From positions 1 through 64,000 of the forward strand of contig JAGYJR010000002.1 in the NCBI GenBank assembly GCA_018401995.1: a stretch of 64,000 nucleotides of DNA. Direction: 5' to 3'. Below, piece after piece: positions 8,912 through 18,359 of this stretch. How positions within the stretch are numbered: the stretch's first letter is position 1; each line of letters starts with the position of its first letter. The notes under the pieces are model-generated. The model made no database searches and was not told the origin of the DNA. It worked only from the letters and a program-made list of their open reading frames with translations. The translations under genes and the position numbers were made by a program. This DNA comes from Flavobacterium sp. Its GTDB lineage: Bacteria > Bacteroidota > Bacteroidia > Flavobacteriales > Flavobacteriaceae.

Positions 8912-8939
8912 TTATTGATGAAAGCTTATTATTGTGAAT
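8912..8939 (+). repeat. Direct repeat copy B
   Basis: Matches 7587-7615 with one missing A and one A-to-T change. It directly abuts the right REP. Confidence 0.6.
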
Positions 8940-9486
8940 TGGTAAGTGAAATGGTTGTGGAGTTTTTTTTAGGAATAGATATAATGATTAATAAAATGAA
9001 TTTAATAATTTAATAAATAATGATAAGAGTTCTCATATACTATTATTTTTTATAAGTTTTATAAATTTTGGGAACTTATATCCATTCCTAGTTTTGGAGT
9101 GACTGGAAGGCGGGTATTTCATTAATAGCTTTAAGAAATTTGGTTTTTATTATCGATAGGTGTTTATTGTTCAGTATTAACTAGGAAACTATGATTAAGT
9201 ATTTAAAGCCCTATAGTTTTAATTCCTTTATTTATTAATTTTATCTATTAAATACTATTGTTTTATTATTCAATAAATGGAAACTATAAAATATTTTGAT
9301 AAATTAGAAAAAAGAAAATGTTTTAGGAACTTGGAGGTCAGTGGAATTTTATCAGCATTTCTAGTTATCCCTTGAATTTGATTTATTCTTTTTCTTAATA
9401 GATCAAATAGATTGGGTAATTATCGTTAATTTTAACTACCTATGTTGCGAAAAATATTTAAAAGAAATTAATAAAACTATAATTTC

Positions 9487-9981
9487 ATGAGAATTAAAAT
9501 GTGTTTTTATCTTTTATTTTTTTTATTAGTTGCTTAAATGAAAAAGCAAATTCCGAAAAAATAAAAACTACGGAAGAATCAATCAGTATTCATTATATGC
9601 GTCCTTATGTACAGACAATAAGTTATAATTGTGAAATGATTAATAAAGAAGCATTGGGAGAAGATATTAATTATAAAGCTTTTTAGTGATTCAATAACAA
9701 TAGTAAGTTTCTAAATATTCATAAAATATCAGAATCGAACCTGATCAGGATGATAATATTAATGCTAGAATTAGAGTTGTAATTAATACTAGTAAATCAA
9801 AATACACTTTCTATAGGTGAAGGATTCAATACGTTTTATTAATGGTGTTAAGTATAAAGATAACAGTAGTATATTTATAACAAAACTAATTGATTACGAG
9901 AATTACCACGTCAAACCATGGGATAACAAAAATAACAAACTGTCTCGTCCTAAAATAAGTCAACATTTTTACTTACTGTAA
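9487..9981 (+). pseudogene. Decayed lipoprotein gene
   Basis: The ATG at 9487 opens MRIKMCFYLLFF and stops early. One frame over, the sequence continues as LSFIFFISCLNEKANSEK, a lipobox (FISC) followed by a polar linker, to a stop at 9686. Two further protein-like stretches follow in other frames: NIRIEPDQDDNINARIRV near 9727, and FINGVKYKDNSSIFITKL onward, ending YHVKPWDNKNNKLSRP...QHFYLL at 9981. Taken together they describe one lipoprotein of roughly 160 residues broken by at least three indels. No family is recognised. It converges on the DUF5686 gene with a 13-nt gap. Confidence 0.5.
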
Positions 9982-9994
9982 ATTTAAACATCAT

Positions 9995-12478
9995 TTAAAT
10001 CCCCAAATCCAAAAAGTAAGAAATCTTAATCGATAGATTATCATCAAAACGTGGCAATTGGTATGGTCCGTATCTGAAAAATGCCGTTATTCCTAAACCT
10101 TTGAAAATTTTGTTGGCTTCAATGCCGCTTTCGTAAAAACCTCTTTCTAAAGTATTGAACGGTAAACCAATGTGTTTTTCCGTGTTTTCCATTTCGCCCC
10201 AAGCCATTCGGGTAACTACAGAAAATTCGGGTGCAATTTTGTAGGCTAAATTCACTTTGTTAAACGTGTGACGCAATTGCAGCGAAGCATAACGATTCGA
10301 GAAAAACTCGTTGTAGTACATGGTTTCAAAACTGTTTTTTCCAGCAAAAGTGATACGTTGTAAAATAGCATCTCGGTTAATGTTGTTAGGCGCTATACTA
10401 TACATGTGCGTCAACGGAATATCACCAAATGCCCAACCCGCTTGCAACAATACCGAACTTTTATGCCCCGATAAATACGGAATTTCGTAGAACGTTTTAA
10501 AATCTACTTTGGTAAAAGTAAAATCATTTTCTACTACATCTGGTAAAGTTTGCATCACTTGAAACGAGAATTTTGGATGGCGTTTTTCGTTTTCAATCAT
10601 ACCCATTGGCGTTCGCATATAATTGCTAAACGGATTCCATTGGATAGCAAATTGAACCGAAGTTATGTTATAATCCGTATAAATTTCACCGTTGTTTATA
10701 TAGGTGTATTCAAACAAAGGTTGGATGTAATTTTGTGAAACCGAAAAATACGAATTGGTTTTGGGTAAAATTTTACTTTCCAAACTCAACGCGCTCGTTC
10801 TGATATTATAAAACGTAGAAATGTTGATTGGTCGCGGATCATAAATTCGAAAGCGGCGTGAATCCGTTGCGAAACTCGTTTGTGCAATTTCTTCTAAATC
10901 ATCCGAATAACTCGCCGTTACCCAAGTTTCCGATTTTTTATTCAGTAAATACGATGGCGAAATGCCGTATTTGAATTCGCGGTCTTTTAAGCCGTAAGCG
11001 CCGTAGAATCCAATTTTGTAATTTTCTGCTAGTTTGTTATTGGTAACACCGCCAATTCCCAATCGAAATCCTTCAAAATTGTTGTATTTCACAATGCTTC
11101 TCAAATCCACATCCACAATCGAAACAGGAAAATAACCGTTAATGATTTTTCTTCCCAAAAACAATTTGTGTTCAATTTTACTCGCCATCGACAAACTATC
11201 TAAGGAAACATAAGTGTTCGATTTGCGTTTGTCGTTGATGTCTTTGGTAAATGGTTCCCAATATTTTTCAGGTTGACTCAAACTACTTTCAGGAACTTCA
11301 ATTTTAATTTTGGGTTCCGAAATCACGAAATCTGTATTAAAAGCTACATCAAATGGAGTCGATTCTATAGTCAAATACGCTTGGTCACTAGCATTTTTAC
11401 TGATGCCTTCTTCGATACTGTTGTTGAATTGAATGGTACTGCCCAAAATCTTCAAATCATCGGTATTGGTTCCTTTTTGCACGTTGAATACTCTTTTTTC
11501 GGGAAACCAAATTTGATGTTCTTTCAAATATTTGAAGTCGTAATACGCATTAATGTTTACAATGCCATACACGCGATAATGCGCTTTGGCAACGGCAAAA
11601 GTGGCAGCATCTACATAAAGCAAACCTCTTAATTTATTGGCTCTAAGTTTTTTGGGTTGGAAATAAATACGATATACTTTTCTGTTTTCAATAGTAGTAG
11701 AATCAATTAAGGTGTAATTGTATAATTTTCTACCAAAGTTTGAAATCGGGTTTTGCATTGGAATTTCCAAAATTTCAAACGGATTTTCATAAACAGAATA
11801 TGAAACTAAATTCAATCCCAAATATTCATACAAAGGTTGCTTGAAACCCGCCATTCTACTAGCTAAAATGGTTTCTTTGGTTCCTTTTTCATTGTGTTGA
11901 ATGAGGTTGACTTTTTCGGTTTGGTAAATGTGATTTTTTTCTACCAATTTTTTAAAACGGTAGTTCGAAGAATCCAATTTTATTTTCTGTTTTCCAAATA
12001 AATTGCGTTTGTATATCGTATCAATTTTTCCTGAAATACTATCCGGATTGGCAGAAACTTTCAGGTATTCGTAGTTTTTGTATTCGAAACTTTTAAAAAC
12101 GTGTTCGGGTTGGTTTTTTTTCTTGTTTTCAATTACTTTTTTAATGATGATATTGACTTTTTGATTGGTATACAATGCTGCTTTTCGCTCTTTGGTATTG
12201 GTAATTAATTTGATTAACAACAAAGCAGTCGATTTTTTAGCATAAGCCGATTTATCGTAGTAGCCTTTATAAGAAGCGATAATTGGTTTTTCAAAAACGA
12301 TGACATCAACAGTAAATTTTCCTTCCCAATCGGTTGTAATGGTTTTTCCGTCATGTGTAATTTTGGCAAATGCAATTGGAATTGTAGTGTCGAAGTCAAT
12401 CACTTGACCTTTGATTTTGGTTTGAGAAAAAAGAAAATTGCTTATAAAAAGCGTAGCAAAAAGCCAAAAATATTTCAT
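9995..12478 (-). CDS. DUF5686 / CarboxypepD_reg-like outer-membrane protein
   Basis: An 827-residue envelope protein. It has a signal peptide (about 1-19, ending FLFSQ), a carboxypeptidase-regulatory-like domain (about 22-105, starting KIKGQVIDFDTTIPIAFAKI), and a long C-terminal region rich in beta-strand patterns, with TonB-receptor-like barrel character, ending YFLDLGI. This architecture is the DUF5686 family of Bacteroidetes, whose function is unknown. It is monocistronic as far as can be seen: a -7 box lies just upstream and the frr terminator separates it from the next gene. Confidence 0.85.
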   Translation of the reverse strand: MKYFWLFATLFISNFLFSQTKIKGQVIDFDTTIPIAFAKITHDGKTITTDWEGKFTVDVIVFEKPIIASYKGYYDKSAYAKKSTALLLIKLITNTKERKAALYTNQKVNIIIKKVIENKKKNQPEHVFKSFEYKNYEYLKVSANPDSISGKIDTIYKRNLFGKQKIKLDSSNYRFKKLVEKNHIYQTEKVNLIQHNEKGTKETILASRMAGFKQPLYEYLGLNLVSYSVYENPFEILEIPMQNPISNFGRKLYNYTLIDSTTIENRKVYRIYFQPKKLRANKLRGLLYVDAATFAVAKAHYRVYGIVNINAYYDFKYLKEHQIWFPEKRVFNVQKGTNTDDLKILGSTIQFNNSIEEGISKNASDQAYLTIESTPFDVAFNTDFVISEPKIKIEVPESSLSQPEKYWEPFTKDINDKRKSNTYVSLDSLSMASKIEHKLFLGRKIINGYFPVSIVDVDLRSIVKYNNFEGFRLGIGGVTNNKLAENYKIGFYGAYGLKDREFKYGISPSYLLNKKSETWVTASYSDDLEEIAQTSFATDSRRFRIYDPRPINISTFYNIRTSALSLESKILPKTNSYFSVSQNYIQPLFEYTYINNGEIYTDYNITSVQFAIQWNPFSNYMRTPMGMIENEKRHPKFSFQVMQTLPDVVENDFTFTKVDFKTFYEIPYLSGHKSSVLLQAGWAFGDIPLTHMYSIAPNNINRDAILQRITFAGKNSFETMYYNEFFSNRYASLQLRHTFNKVNLAYKIAPEFSVVTRMAWGEMENTEKHIGLPFNTLERGFYESGIEANKIFKGLGITAFFRYGPYQLPRFDDNLSIKISYFLDLGI

Positions 12479-12500
12479 GTAAGTGCGTTCAAGTATTTGA

Positions 12501-12508
12501 CAAAGATA
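12501..12508 (-). promoter_or_regulatory. Candidate -7 box of the DUF5686 gene
   Basis: Reads TATCTTTG on the minus strand (TAnnTTTG), about 23 nt before the ATG, so the leader would be short (about 17 nt). Confidence 0.5.
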
Positions 12509-12516
12509 TTAAAATA

Positions 12517-12543
12517 AAAATCCCGAAAAACATTCGGGATTTA
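12517..12543 (-). terminator. Intrinsic terminator after frr
   Basis: Inverted repeat ATCCCGAA/TTCGGGAT (12520-12527 with 12533-12540) followed on the minus strand by a T-rich run. It lies 5 nt past the frr stop. Confidence 0.8.
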
Positions 12544-12547
12544 ATCT

Positions 12548-13111
12548 TTATACTTTCATAATTTCAGCTTCTTTAACCGCTAAAATTTCATCAATTTTTT
12601 TGATAAAAGAATCTGTTAATTTTTGAATATCTTCTTCTGCTTTTTTGCAAATATCTTCAGCAGTTCCGTTTTTTTCTTCTTTTTTAATATAGGTATTAGC
12701 GTCTTTTCTGTGGTTTCTAATACCAATTTTAGCGTCTTCCGCTTCTGCTTTAGCTTGTTTTACTAAGTCGCGTCTTCTTTCTTCTGTTAAAGCAGGAATG
12801 TTGATGATAATATTTTCACCATTGTTCATTGGGTTTAAACCTAAATTAGCAATCATAATCGCTTTTTCAATAGGTTGTAACATGTTTTTCTCCCAAGGCG
12901 TTACCGTTAATGTTCTTGCATCAGGTGCATTAATATTAGCAACTTGAGATAACGGCGTTTGCGAACCATAATAATCCACAAAAACACCACCCAACATCTG
13001 TGGAGTAGCTTTTCCAGCTCTAATGTTTAAAAATTCTTTTTCTAAATGCGCCACAGATCCTATCATAGCTTCTTTTGCGCTGTCTAAAATAAAATTAATT
13101 TCTTCTGTCAT
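12548..13111 (-). CDS. frr: Ribosome recycling factor
   Basis: Splits post-termination ribosomes together with EF-G. The 187-residue length is typical, and the conserved stretch LNIRAGKATPQML (about 27-39) and the three-helix bundle regions (for example LTEERRRDLVKQAKAEAEDAKIG split across 109-131) are intact. It lies downstream of pyrH in the common pyrH-frr order, separated by a 70-nt spacer containing a 17-bp inverted repeat. Confidence 0.97.
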   Translation of the reverse strand: MTEEINFILDSAKEAMIGSVAHLEKEFLNIRAGKATPQMLGGVFVDYYGSQTPLSQVANINAPDARTLTVTPWEKNMLQPIEKAIMIANLGLNPMNNGENIIINIPALTEERRRDLVKQAKAEAEDAKIGIRNHRKDANTYIKKEEKNGTAEDICKKAEEDIQKLTDSFIKKIDEILAVKEAEIMKV

Positions 13112-13131
13112 TTTTTTGTTCCAAGTTTAAG

Positions 13132-13177
13132 GTTTCAGGTTTCAAGTTAAGAACAATAACAACTTGAAACTTGAAAC
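13132..13177. repeat. 17-bp inverted repeat in the pyrH-frr spacer
   Basis: The arms 13132-13148 and 13161-13177 pair with a single mismatch. Each arm is a doubled word (GTTTCA-rGTTTCAAGTT). No T-tract follows, so it is not a clear terminator; it belongs to the word-repeat spacers. Confidence 0.75.
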
Positions 13178-13181
13178 AAAA

Positions 13182-13889
13182 TTATATAGTTACAGTTGTT
13201 CCAATAGTTTCTCCTTCGCAAACTTTCAATAAATTACCATCTTTATTCATATCGAATACAATAATAGGTAATTTATTTTCTTGACTCAATGTGAAAGCTG
13301 TGGTGTCCATTACATTTAATCCTTTGGCTAAAACATCTTCAAACGAAATATAATCAAACTTCACCGCATCCGGATTTTTCTCTGGATCCGCATTGTACAC
13401 ACCATCTACGCGAGTTCCTTTTAAAATTACGTCAGCACCCACTTCAATTCCTCTTAAAACGGCAGCCGTATCGGTTGTAAAGTATGGATTTCCTGTTCCA
13501 GCACCAAAAATCACAATTCTTCCTTTTTCTAAATGACGTGTTGCTCTTCTTTTAATGTAAGGTTCTGCAATAGCTTCAATTTTTAAAGCGGTTTGTAAAC
13601 GGGTTTGCATTCCAGCTTCTTCTAAAGCGCCTTGTAATGCCATTCCGTTAATCACTGTGGCAAGCATTCCCATATAATCACCTTGTACGCGATCCATTCC
13701 GTTACTTGCTCCGGCAACTCCTCTAAAAATATTTCCACCGCCAATAACAATAGCAATTTCTATGCCTTTATCATGAATTTGTTTAATTTCTTGCGCATAT
13801 TCAGCTAAGCGTTTTGGGTCAATTCCGTATTGTCTATCACCCATTAAAGCTTCACCACTTAATTTTAAAAGAATTCTATTGTATTTCAT
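13182..13889 (-). CDS. pyrH: UMP kinase
   Basis: Phosphorylates UMP to UDP in pyrimidine nucleotide synthesis; bacterial amino-acid-kinase fold, hexameric. The 235-residue protein has the N-terminal [10 protein letters not shown], the glycine loop [10 protein letters not shown] (about 49-58), the [13 protein letters not shown] nucleotide/substrate region (about 131-143) and the conserved [13 protein letters not shown]. First gene of a pyrH-frr unit with a candidate -7 box at 13970-13977. Confidence 0.97.
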   Translation of the reverse strand: MKYNRILLKLSGEALMGDRQYGIDPKRLAEYAQEIKQIHDKGIEIAIVIGGGNIFRGVAGASNGMDRVQGDYMGMLATVINGMALQGALEEAGMQTRLQTALKIEAIAEPYIKRRATRHLEKGRIVIFGAGTGNPYFTTDTAAVLRGIEVGADVILKGTRVDGVYNADPEKNPDAVKFDYISFEDVLAKGLNVMDTTAFTLSQENKLPIIVFDMNKDGNLLKVCEGETIGTTVTI

Positions 13890-13969
13890 TTGTTGTGTCG
13901 TTTTATCTGAAACCAGATTAATTTGCTTTTGTTCTTGAATTTGAATTTGTTCTTGAACTTTTAATGGTG

Positions 13970-13977
13970 CAAATATA
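13970..13977 (-). promoter_or_regulatory. Candidate -7 box of the pyrH-frr promoter
   Basis: Reads TATATTTG on the minus strand (TAnnTTTG). The leader of about 75 nt contains repeated TTCTTGAA words (13931-13960). Confidence 0.5.
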
Positions 13978-14024
13978 GTTAAATCGCTTTTTTCTGAAAA
14001 TAATGTTGGGTAAAATTATAAATT

Positions 14025-14804
14025 TCAATTTTCATAGGAGCGTTTGGCCTCTTGATACCCAATTTCAAATAAAACGTCCATTTTGGATTTATTGGTTTCA
14101 AATGTACTATAATCGGCGAGTTCTTTGGGTTCAATTACCCAATCACACAAGCTAAATTTTTGGTAATTGTAATTGGCATATAATAAATCAAAAGCCCGAC
14201 TCGTAACCGATTTTATAGAATTTAAGTCATTAGCCTCAATATTTTGAATAGGACTTACATAAATACCAATCATCGTGTCGCATCTTCCTTGTAATAAATC
14301 CGTTGGGAAATGATTTAAAATACCGCCATCGCTGTAAAGTTTTCCATTCAGTTCATAAGGCGAAAGCATTCCTGGAAACGAAGAGGAAGCCAAAATAGCA
14401 TCGGAAAGTTTGGTTTCATTACCAAAAACTTTTAGTTTTCCTTTCACTAAATCGGTTGCTGTGATGTGAACTGGAATTTTTAAATCACCAATTTTAATAT
14501 CTTTCAAAATGGATTCAAAGTCTTTTTTGAAGGATTCCGAATCAATAATTCCTGCTTTTTTGAATGTGAAGTTTTTCCAATGAAAAAAGTAAATGGATTT
14601 AAAAAACTCTAAAATTTCTTTCGGACTTTTTCCAAAAGCATACAATCCGCCTACGATTGCTCCAGCACTAGTTCCTGCTAGGCAACTAGCTTCAATTCCT
14701 TTTTCGGATAAAAATTGAAGCGCTCCAGCTTGTGCAATTCCTTTTGAACCGCCGCCAGAAAGCACAATTCCAATTGATTTTGATGCTAAATCCGTTTGTA
14801 ACAT
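14025..14804 (-). CDS. Patatin-like phospholipase family protein
   Basis: Predicted Ser-Asp dyad lipid acyl hydrolase of 259 residues. The three diagnostic elements are present: the oxyanion loop GGGSKGIAQAG (about 17-27), the nucleophile elbow GTSAG (about 43-47) and the dyad Asp in DGG (about 168-170, context YSDGGILNHFP). No signal peptide, so probably cytosolic or membrane-associated. Substrate unknown. Divergent from the thioredoxin-like gene, with which it shares a 55-nt promoter region. Confidence 0.88.
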   Translation of the reverse strand: MLQTDLASKSIGIVLSGGGSKGIAQAGALQFLSEKGIEASCLAGTSAGAIVGGLYAFGKSPKEILEFFKSIYFFHWKNFTFKKAGIIDSESFKKDFESILKDIKIGDLKIPVHITATDLVKGKLKVFGNETKLSDAILASSSFPGMLSPYELNGKLYSDGGILNHFPTDLLQGRCDTMIGIYVSPIQNIEANDLNSIKSVTSRAFDLLYANYNYQKFSLCDWVIEPKELADYSTFETNKSKMDVLFEIGYQEAKRSYEN

Positions 14805-14821
14805 TTCTTACATTTTAAAAC

Positions 14822-14829
14822 CAAAAATA
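14822..14829 (-). promoter_or_regulatory. Candidate -7 box of the patatin gene
   Basis: Reads TATTTTTG on the minus strand, 18 nt upstream of the ATG. It lies 4 nt from the opposite-strand box at 14834-14841, giving a compact divergent promoter pair. Confidence 0.45.
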
Positions 14830-14833
14830 ACAT

Positions 14834-14841
14834 TAAATTTG
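14834..14841 (+). promoter_or_regulatory. Candidate -7 box of the thioredoxin-like gene
   Basis: Reads TAAATTTG (TAnnTTTG). The in-frame TTG at 14839 falls within it, so the ATG at 14860 is the better start. Confidence 0.5.
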
Positions 14842-14859
14842 CCAAAAAAAGTTAAGAAG

Positions 14860-15465
14860 ATGATAAATGCAATAAAACAAGCGTTAGCCAACAGCTTTTC
14901 TTATGAAAATTACCGCAAACACGTAACCGAATTAATTACTAAAGGTTTGTCGACTGGTCATACACAATCGGAAGATTTATTGAAATATTCGGAGTTGAAC
15001 GAATCTCGCATGAACCGATTAGAAAAAACGATTCAGGTTGCAGTCGAAGTGAAAACTAAATTAGAAAATTTGGATAAAAAATACATTTGGTTGGTATTAA
15101 GTGAAGGTTGGTGTGGCGATGCAGCCCAAATTCTTCCTGTAATTCACAAAATGGCTGAAGTAGCAGAAAATGTGGAGATAAAAATTGCTTTACGTGATGA
15201 CAACGATGCTTTAATGCAACATTTCTTAACCAATGGAGGGAAAGCTATTCCAAAATTAATCGTTTTAGATGCAGCAACCTCAGAAGTTCTAGCTGATTGG
15301 GGTCCAAGACCAGCAGGAGCAAAACAACTTATCTTAGATTACAAAGCCGCTCACGGAGTTGTAGACGAACCAGCAAAAATTGCCTTACAAAAATGGTATT
15401 TACACGATAAAGGAATTTCAACTCAGAATGAAATTGTGGAAATGCATGAGCAAGTTTTGAGTTAA
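14860..15465 (+). CDS. Thioredoxin-fold protein with a single-cysteine WCGD motif
   Basis: A 201-residue cytoplasmic protein. An N-terminal helical part (about 1-65) precedes a thioredoxin-like domain whose active-site segment reads SEGWCGDAAQ, so the second CxxC cysteine is missing. It continues with KIALRDDNDALMQHFLTNG and the cis-Pro region GGKAIPKLIVLD. This is a widespread Bacteroidetes thioredoxin-family protein. With only one cysteine it cannot act as a classical dithiol reductase. Physiological role unknown. The start at 14860 was chosen because the upstream TTG lies in the promoter box. Confidence 0.8.
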   Translation: MINAIKQALANSFSYENYRKHVTELITKGLSTGHTQSEDLLKYSELNESRMNRLEKTIQVAVEVKTKLENLDKKYIWLVLSEGWCGDAAQILPVIHKMAEVAENVEIKIALRDDNDALMQHFLTNGGKAIPKLIVLDAATSEVLADWGPRPAGAKQLILDYKAAHGVVDEPAKIALQKWYLHDKGISTQNEIVEMHEQVLS

Positions 15466-15561
15466 TTTTTAAGAGAATAGAAGATAGAAGTTAGAAAATA
15501 GACTTATGCTCATACTTTATTTTTGATTTTTGAACTTGATTTTTGTACTTGTTCTTGAATT

Positions 15562-16182
15562 TTATTTTATTGTTCCAATAATCCGCAACTTATCAGAAGT
15601 AGAAATTCCACCAGGATTACAACCTAGTTGCCCTTCTGGAATTGCTATGTTTAATTTTTGGTAATAGTCCGCCCAAACTTCAAAATACTCATTGGATTTT
15701 GGTGATTTGAAAGTCATTGGAAACAAATCAAACAACGGCTTTTTGTAGGCATGAAGAAACGCATCATAAATCAATTCCGAACAGTAATATTTGCCGTTAT
15801 CATATAGATATTCATCATCGTAAGGAACGCCAACTTGCTCCAAAGAAAAAGCAACAGCTTCTGGAATAAATTTTCTGTATTTTCTTTTTAATCTTCCAAT
15901 GTACATCGGTTCATTGGTGTAGGTTTTGAATGTTTCGTAGGGTGTGATTTTCACTGCTTCACCAGCAGCTTCAATAATAAAAACGGAATCATTTTGGATA
16001 TAAACCATTCCCAAATGACTGAAATCTTTTCCTTGATAGCCTTCGGTGACTTCGTTAATGGCTTCGCACAGCGGACCGCAATTCATCGATTGGAACAATA
16101 AATCGCCAGTTTTTAGCTTTACGTTTTGGGAGAAACTTGAAAAACTTACCGCAATTAAAAAAAATATTATTTTGTATTTCAT
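15562..16182 (-). CDS. YiiX-like permuted NlpC/P60 (papain-like) hydrolase
   Basis: Exported 206-residue protein of the permuted papain-like amidase group (YaeF/YiiX). Signal peptide about 1-18; the N-terminal motif LKTGDLLFQS; the conserved His56 in DFSHLGMV; and the catalytic Cys134 in YYCSELIYDAF, with Cys after His as expected from the circular permutation. Members cleave amide or acyl bonds in lipids or peptides; the substrate here is unknown. Two extra cysteines (35 and 39) near the N-terminus could form a disulfide. Confidence 0.82.
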   Translation of the reverse strand: MKYKIIFFLIAVSFSSFSQNVKLKTGDLLFQSMNCGPLCEAINEVTEGYQGKDFSHLGMVYIQNDSVFIIEAAGEAVKITPYETFKTYTNEPMYIGRLKRKYRKFIPEAVAFSLEQVGVPYDDEYLYDNGKYYCSELIYDAFLHAYKKPLFDLFPMTFKSPKSNEYFEVWADYYQKLNIAIPEGQLGCNPGGISTSDKLRIIGTIK

Positions 16183-16240
16183 TTGAAAAATTTTACACCC
16201 CTAAAGTCCCCTCAAGGGGACAATTTCTAGAAGCTATTTA

Positions 16241-16804
16241 TTAAAAAGATACTAAAGCAAATCCAATACTAATGCTACCTTGGCTATTGTTGTTTAAGCG
16301 AATGCCATAGGAAACAATTTCCAGAAAAAATTGCAATTCGGAAGCTTCTAAATTTAATTTTACTCTTTTGAAAGTGCCTGATAAATCGCCTCTTCCAACG
16401 GCAAAAGTGTGACCAAGTCCAACATCAATTCCAATTCTAGTTTCTTCGCCTATTTTTGGCATGATTCGTAAGTTGGAAAAAACAGGAGCTACTACTAATC
16501 TTTCTGAAAGTTTCATGCCAATTCCGGTGTTGGCGCTAATTCCTAACCATTTGTTGAAATGAATTCCGTAGCCAAAATTACTATTTACACCATCAGGAAG
16601 AAACCAGCTGTCATTAGTACTTCCGTCAGGAAAAACCTCGCCACGATTTTTGTTTCCTTGTAATGGTACTGAAATTTCAAATTGGGTAAAGGTGATTTTT
16701 TTCTTTGTTGGAATATCGTCTGAATCATTCACTGTGATTTCAACTTGAGCAAATGATAGATTGAAAAGGAATAGAATGAAAAATAGAATTTTATTGGATT
16801 TCAT
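16241..16804 (-). CDS. Predicted outer-membrane/periplasmic beta-rich protein
   Basis: A 187-residue exported protein not recognised at family level. Signal peptide about 1-19 (ending LSFAQ), a polar Asp/Lys-rich segment, then glycine- and aromatic-rich alternating stretches resembling a small beta-barrel, ending ISIGFALVSF. It starts inside the 3' end of truB (14-nt overlap), so it is translated as the last gene of the ftsX-DUF3098-uppP-truB group. Confidence 0.55.
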   Translation of the reverse strand: MKSNKILFFILFLFNLSFAQVEITVNDSDDIPTKKKITFTQFEISVPLQGNKNRGEVFPDGSTNDSWFLPDGVNSNFGYGIHFNKWLGISANTGIGMKLSERLVVAPVFSNLRIMPKIGEETRIGIDVGLGHTFAVGRGDLSGTFKRVKLNLEASELQFFLEIVSYGIRLNNNSQGSISIGFALVSF

Positions 16805-17492
16805 CTTTTAATTGTTTTTCAAAATCTTCGGGAGAAATTCCATTATCTACTGAATAATCGCCAATTTTTGTGCGTCGAAGCGCTGTTAAATGTCCGCCTG
16901 ATTGTAAGGCTAATCCAAAATCGTATGCTAACGAGCGAATATAAGTTCCTTTGCTACATTTTACTCTAAAGTCGATTTCAGGTAAAGCAATTCTTGTGAT
17001 TTCGAATTCGTAAATGGTAGTTTTTCTCGATTGAATTTCTACTTCTTCGCCAGCGCGAGCGTGTTCGTACAAACGTTTTCCGTCTTTTTTGATAGCGGAA
17101 AAAACGGGTGGTTTTTGGTCAATTTCTCCAATAAATTGTTTTGTAGTTTCTAAAATTAAGGCTTCGGAAATATGTTCTGTTGGAAAAGTAGCGTCAATTT
17201 CAGTTTCTAAATCGTATGAAGGAGTTGTGGCTCCAACGAAAATAGTTCCCGTGTATTCTTTTTCTTGCGCTTGAATTTCGGTGATTTTCTTGGTGAATTT
17301 TCCTGTGCAAATAATTAATAAGCCAGTAGCTAATGGATCTAAGGTGCCAGCGTGACCAATTTTGAATTTCTTTGGTAAATCGTATTTGCGTTTTAAAATG
17401 TATTTCAATTTATTCACCGCTTGAAACGACGACCAAGTCAAAGGTTTGTCTATTAAAAGGACTTTTCCAGCTAAAATTTCTTCTGCATTCAT
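16791..17492 (-). CDS. truB: tRNA pseudouridine(55) synthase
   Basis: Converts U55 of the T-loop of tRNAs to pseudouridine. The 233-residue protein has the family signature GHAGTLDPLATGLL with catalytic Asp52, the KxxPPVFSAIKKDGKRLYEHAR substrate region split around 125-146, and the KCSKGTYIRSLAYDFG segment. The start codon overlaps the uppP stop (TAATG), showing translational coupling. Confidence 0.97.
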   Translation of the reverse strand: MNAEEILAGKVLLIDKPLTWSSFQAVNKLKYILKRKYDLPKKFKIGHAGTLDPLATGLLIICTGKFTKKITEIQAQEKEYTGTIFVGATTPSYDLETEIDATFPTEHISEALILETTKQFIGEIDQKPPVFSAIKKDGKRLYEHARAGEEVEIQSRKTTIYEFEITRIALPEIDFRVKCSKGTYIRSLAYDFGLALQSGGHLTALRRTKIGDYSVDNGISPEDFEKQLKDEIQ

Positions 17493-18277
17493 TAGATTAC
17501 AGTTAATTTTTGAACGAAGAAATGAATTAAAAGAATAGCAACTCCAGCAACAATTCTGTAGTAACCAAAGATTTTAAATCCGTTTTTTTGTAGAAATCCA
17601 ATGAATGATTTGATGGCAATCATTGCCACGACAAAACCAATCACATTTCCAATAATTAATAAATTCACTTGATCATCAGAAAGTTCGAATCCAGCTTTAT
17701 AATAATCGTATGACTTTTTTAAGGATGCACCCAACATCGTTGGAATGGCTAAGAAAAACGAAAATTCAGCAGCTGTGGTTCGCGATAATTTTTGCGTCAT
17801 TCCACCCACGATACTAGCGCCACTTCTTGATACTCCTGGAATCATAGCTAAACATTGGAACAAACCAATTTTAAAAGCAGTTAAATAAGAAATTTTTGTT
17901 TCTTCAGAGTTTCCAAACCATTCATCTACTTTCAAAAGTAAAAAACCGCCAATGATTAATGAAATTGCAACAGTAATTGGGTTTTCCAATAATCCATCGA
18001 TAAAATCGCTTAGTAATAAACCAAAAATTACTGCTGGAATAAAAGCAACAAATAATTTAAAGTAGAAATCTAAACTTTGAAAAAAACGTTTGAAGTACAA
18101 AACCACTACCGAAAGTATGGTTCCCAATTGAATAACAATAGTAAAAAGTTTGGTAAAATCATCTTGTGCAATTCCAAAAAAGGAAGAAGCAATAATCATA
18201 TGTCCGGTTGAAGAAACAGGTAAAAATTCGGTGATTCCTTCAATTATGGCAAGAATAATGGCTTGTAATGTATTCAT
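17492..18277 (-). CDS. uppP: Undecaprenyl-diphosphate phosphatase
   Basis: Integral membrane enzyme (BacA type) that recycles undecaprenyl pyrophosphate from cell-wall synthesis to the monophosphate. 261 residues and several membrane helices, with the catalytic motif [14 protein letters not shown] at 13-26 (Glu13, Glu17, His26) and the second motif [13 protein letters not shown]. It sits in a cell-envelope group with ftsX and is coupled to truB by a 1-nt overlap. Confidence 0.97.
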   Translation of the reverse strand: MNTLQAIILAIIEGITEFLPVSSTGHMIIASSFFGIAQDDFTKLFTIVIQLGTILSVVVLYFKRFFQSLDFYFKLFVAFIPAVIFGLLLSDFIDGLLENPITVAISLIIGGFLLLKVDEWFGNSEETKISYLTAFKIGLFQCLAMIPGVSRSGASIVGGMTQKLSRTTAAEFSFFLAIPTMLGASLKKSYDYYKAGFELSDDQVNLLIIGNVIGFVVAMIAIKSFIGFLQKNGFKIFGYYRIVAGVAILLIHFFVQKLTVI

Positions 18278-18359
18278 TTTTTGGTATTAAGTGTAGGTAA
18301 TGGGTGATGGGTAATTGGTTATAGGTGTTTGAAATACTTTTAGTGCTATTCCCTTATGA

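Larger units (their letters stand above)
8870..9486. other. Gene-poor accessory stretch right of the RAYT unit
   Basis: After the right REP and the second direct repeat, about 550 nt of very AT-rich DNA holds no open frame longer than a few dozen codons. Short protein-like snatches occur (for example DKLEKRKCFRNLEVSGI near 9300), but no frame or family could be assembled. Confidence 0.5.

Noticed and set aside
7366..9994. Hidden defence or toxin-antitoxin system in the gene-poor island
   Set aside because: No intact reading frame besides the RAYT, and no nuclease, kinase, methyltransferase or toxin motif in any frame I could read.
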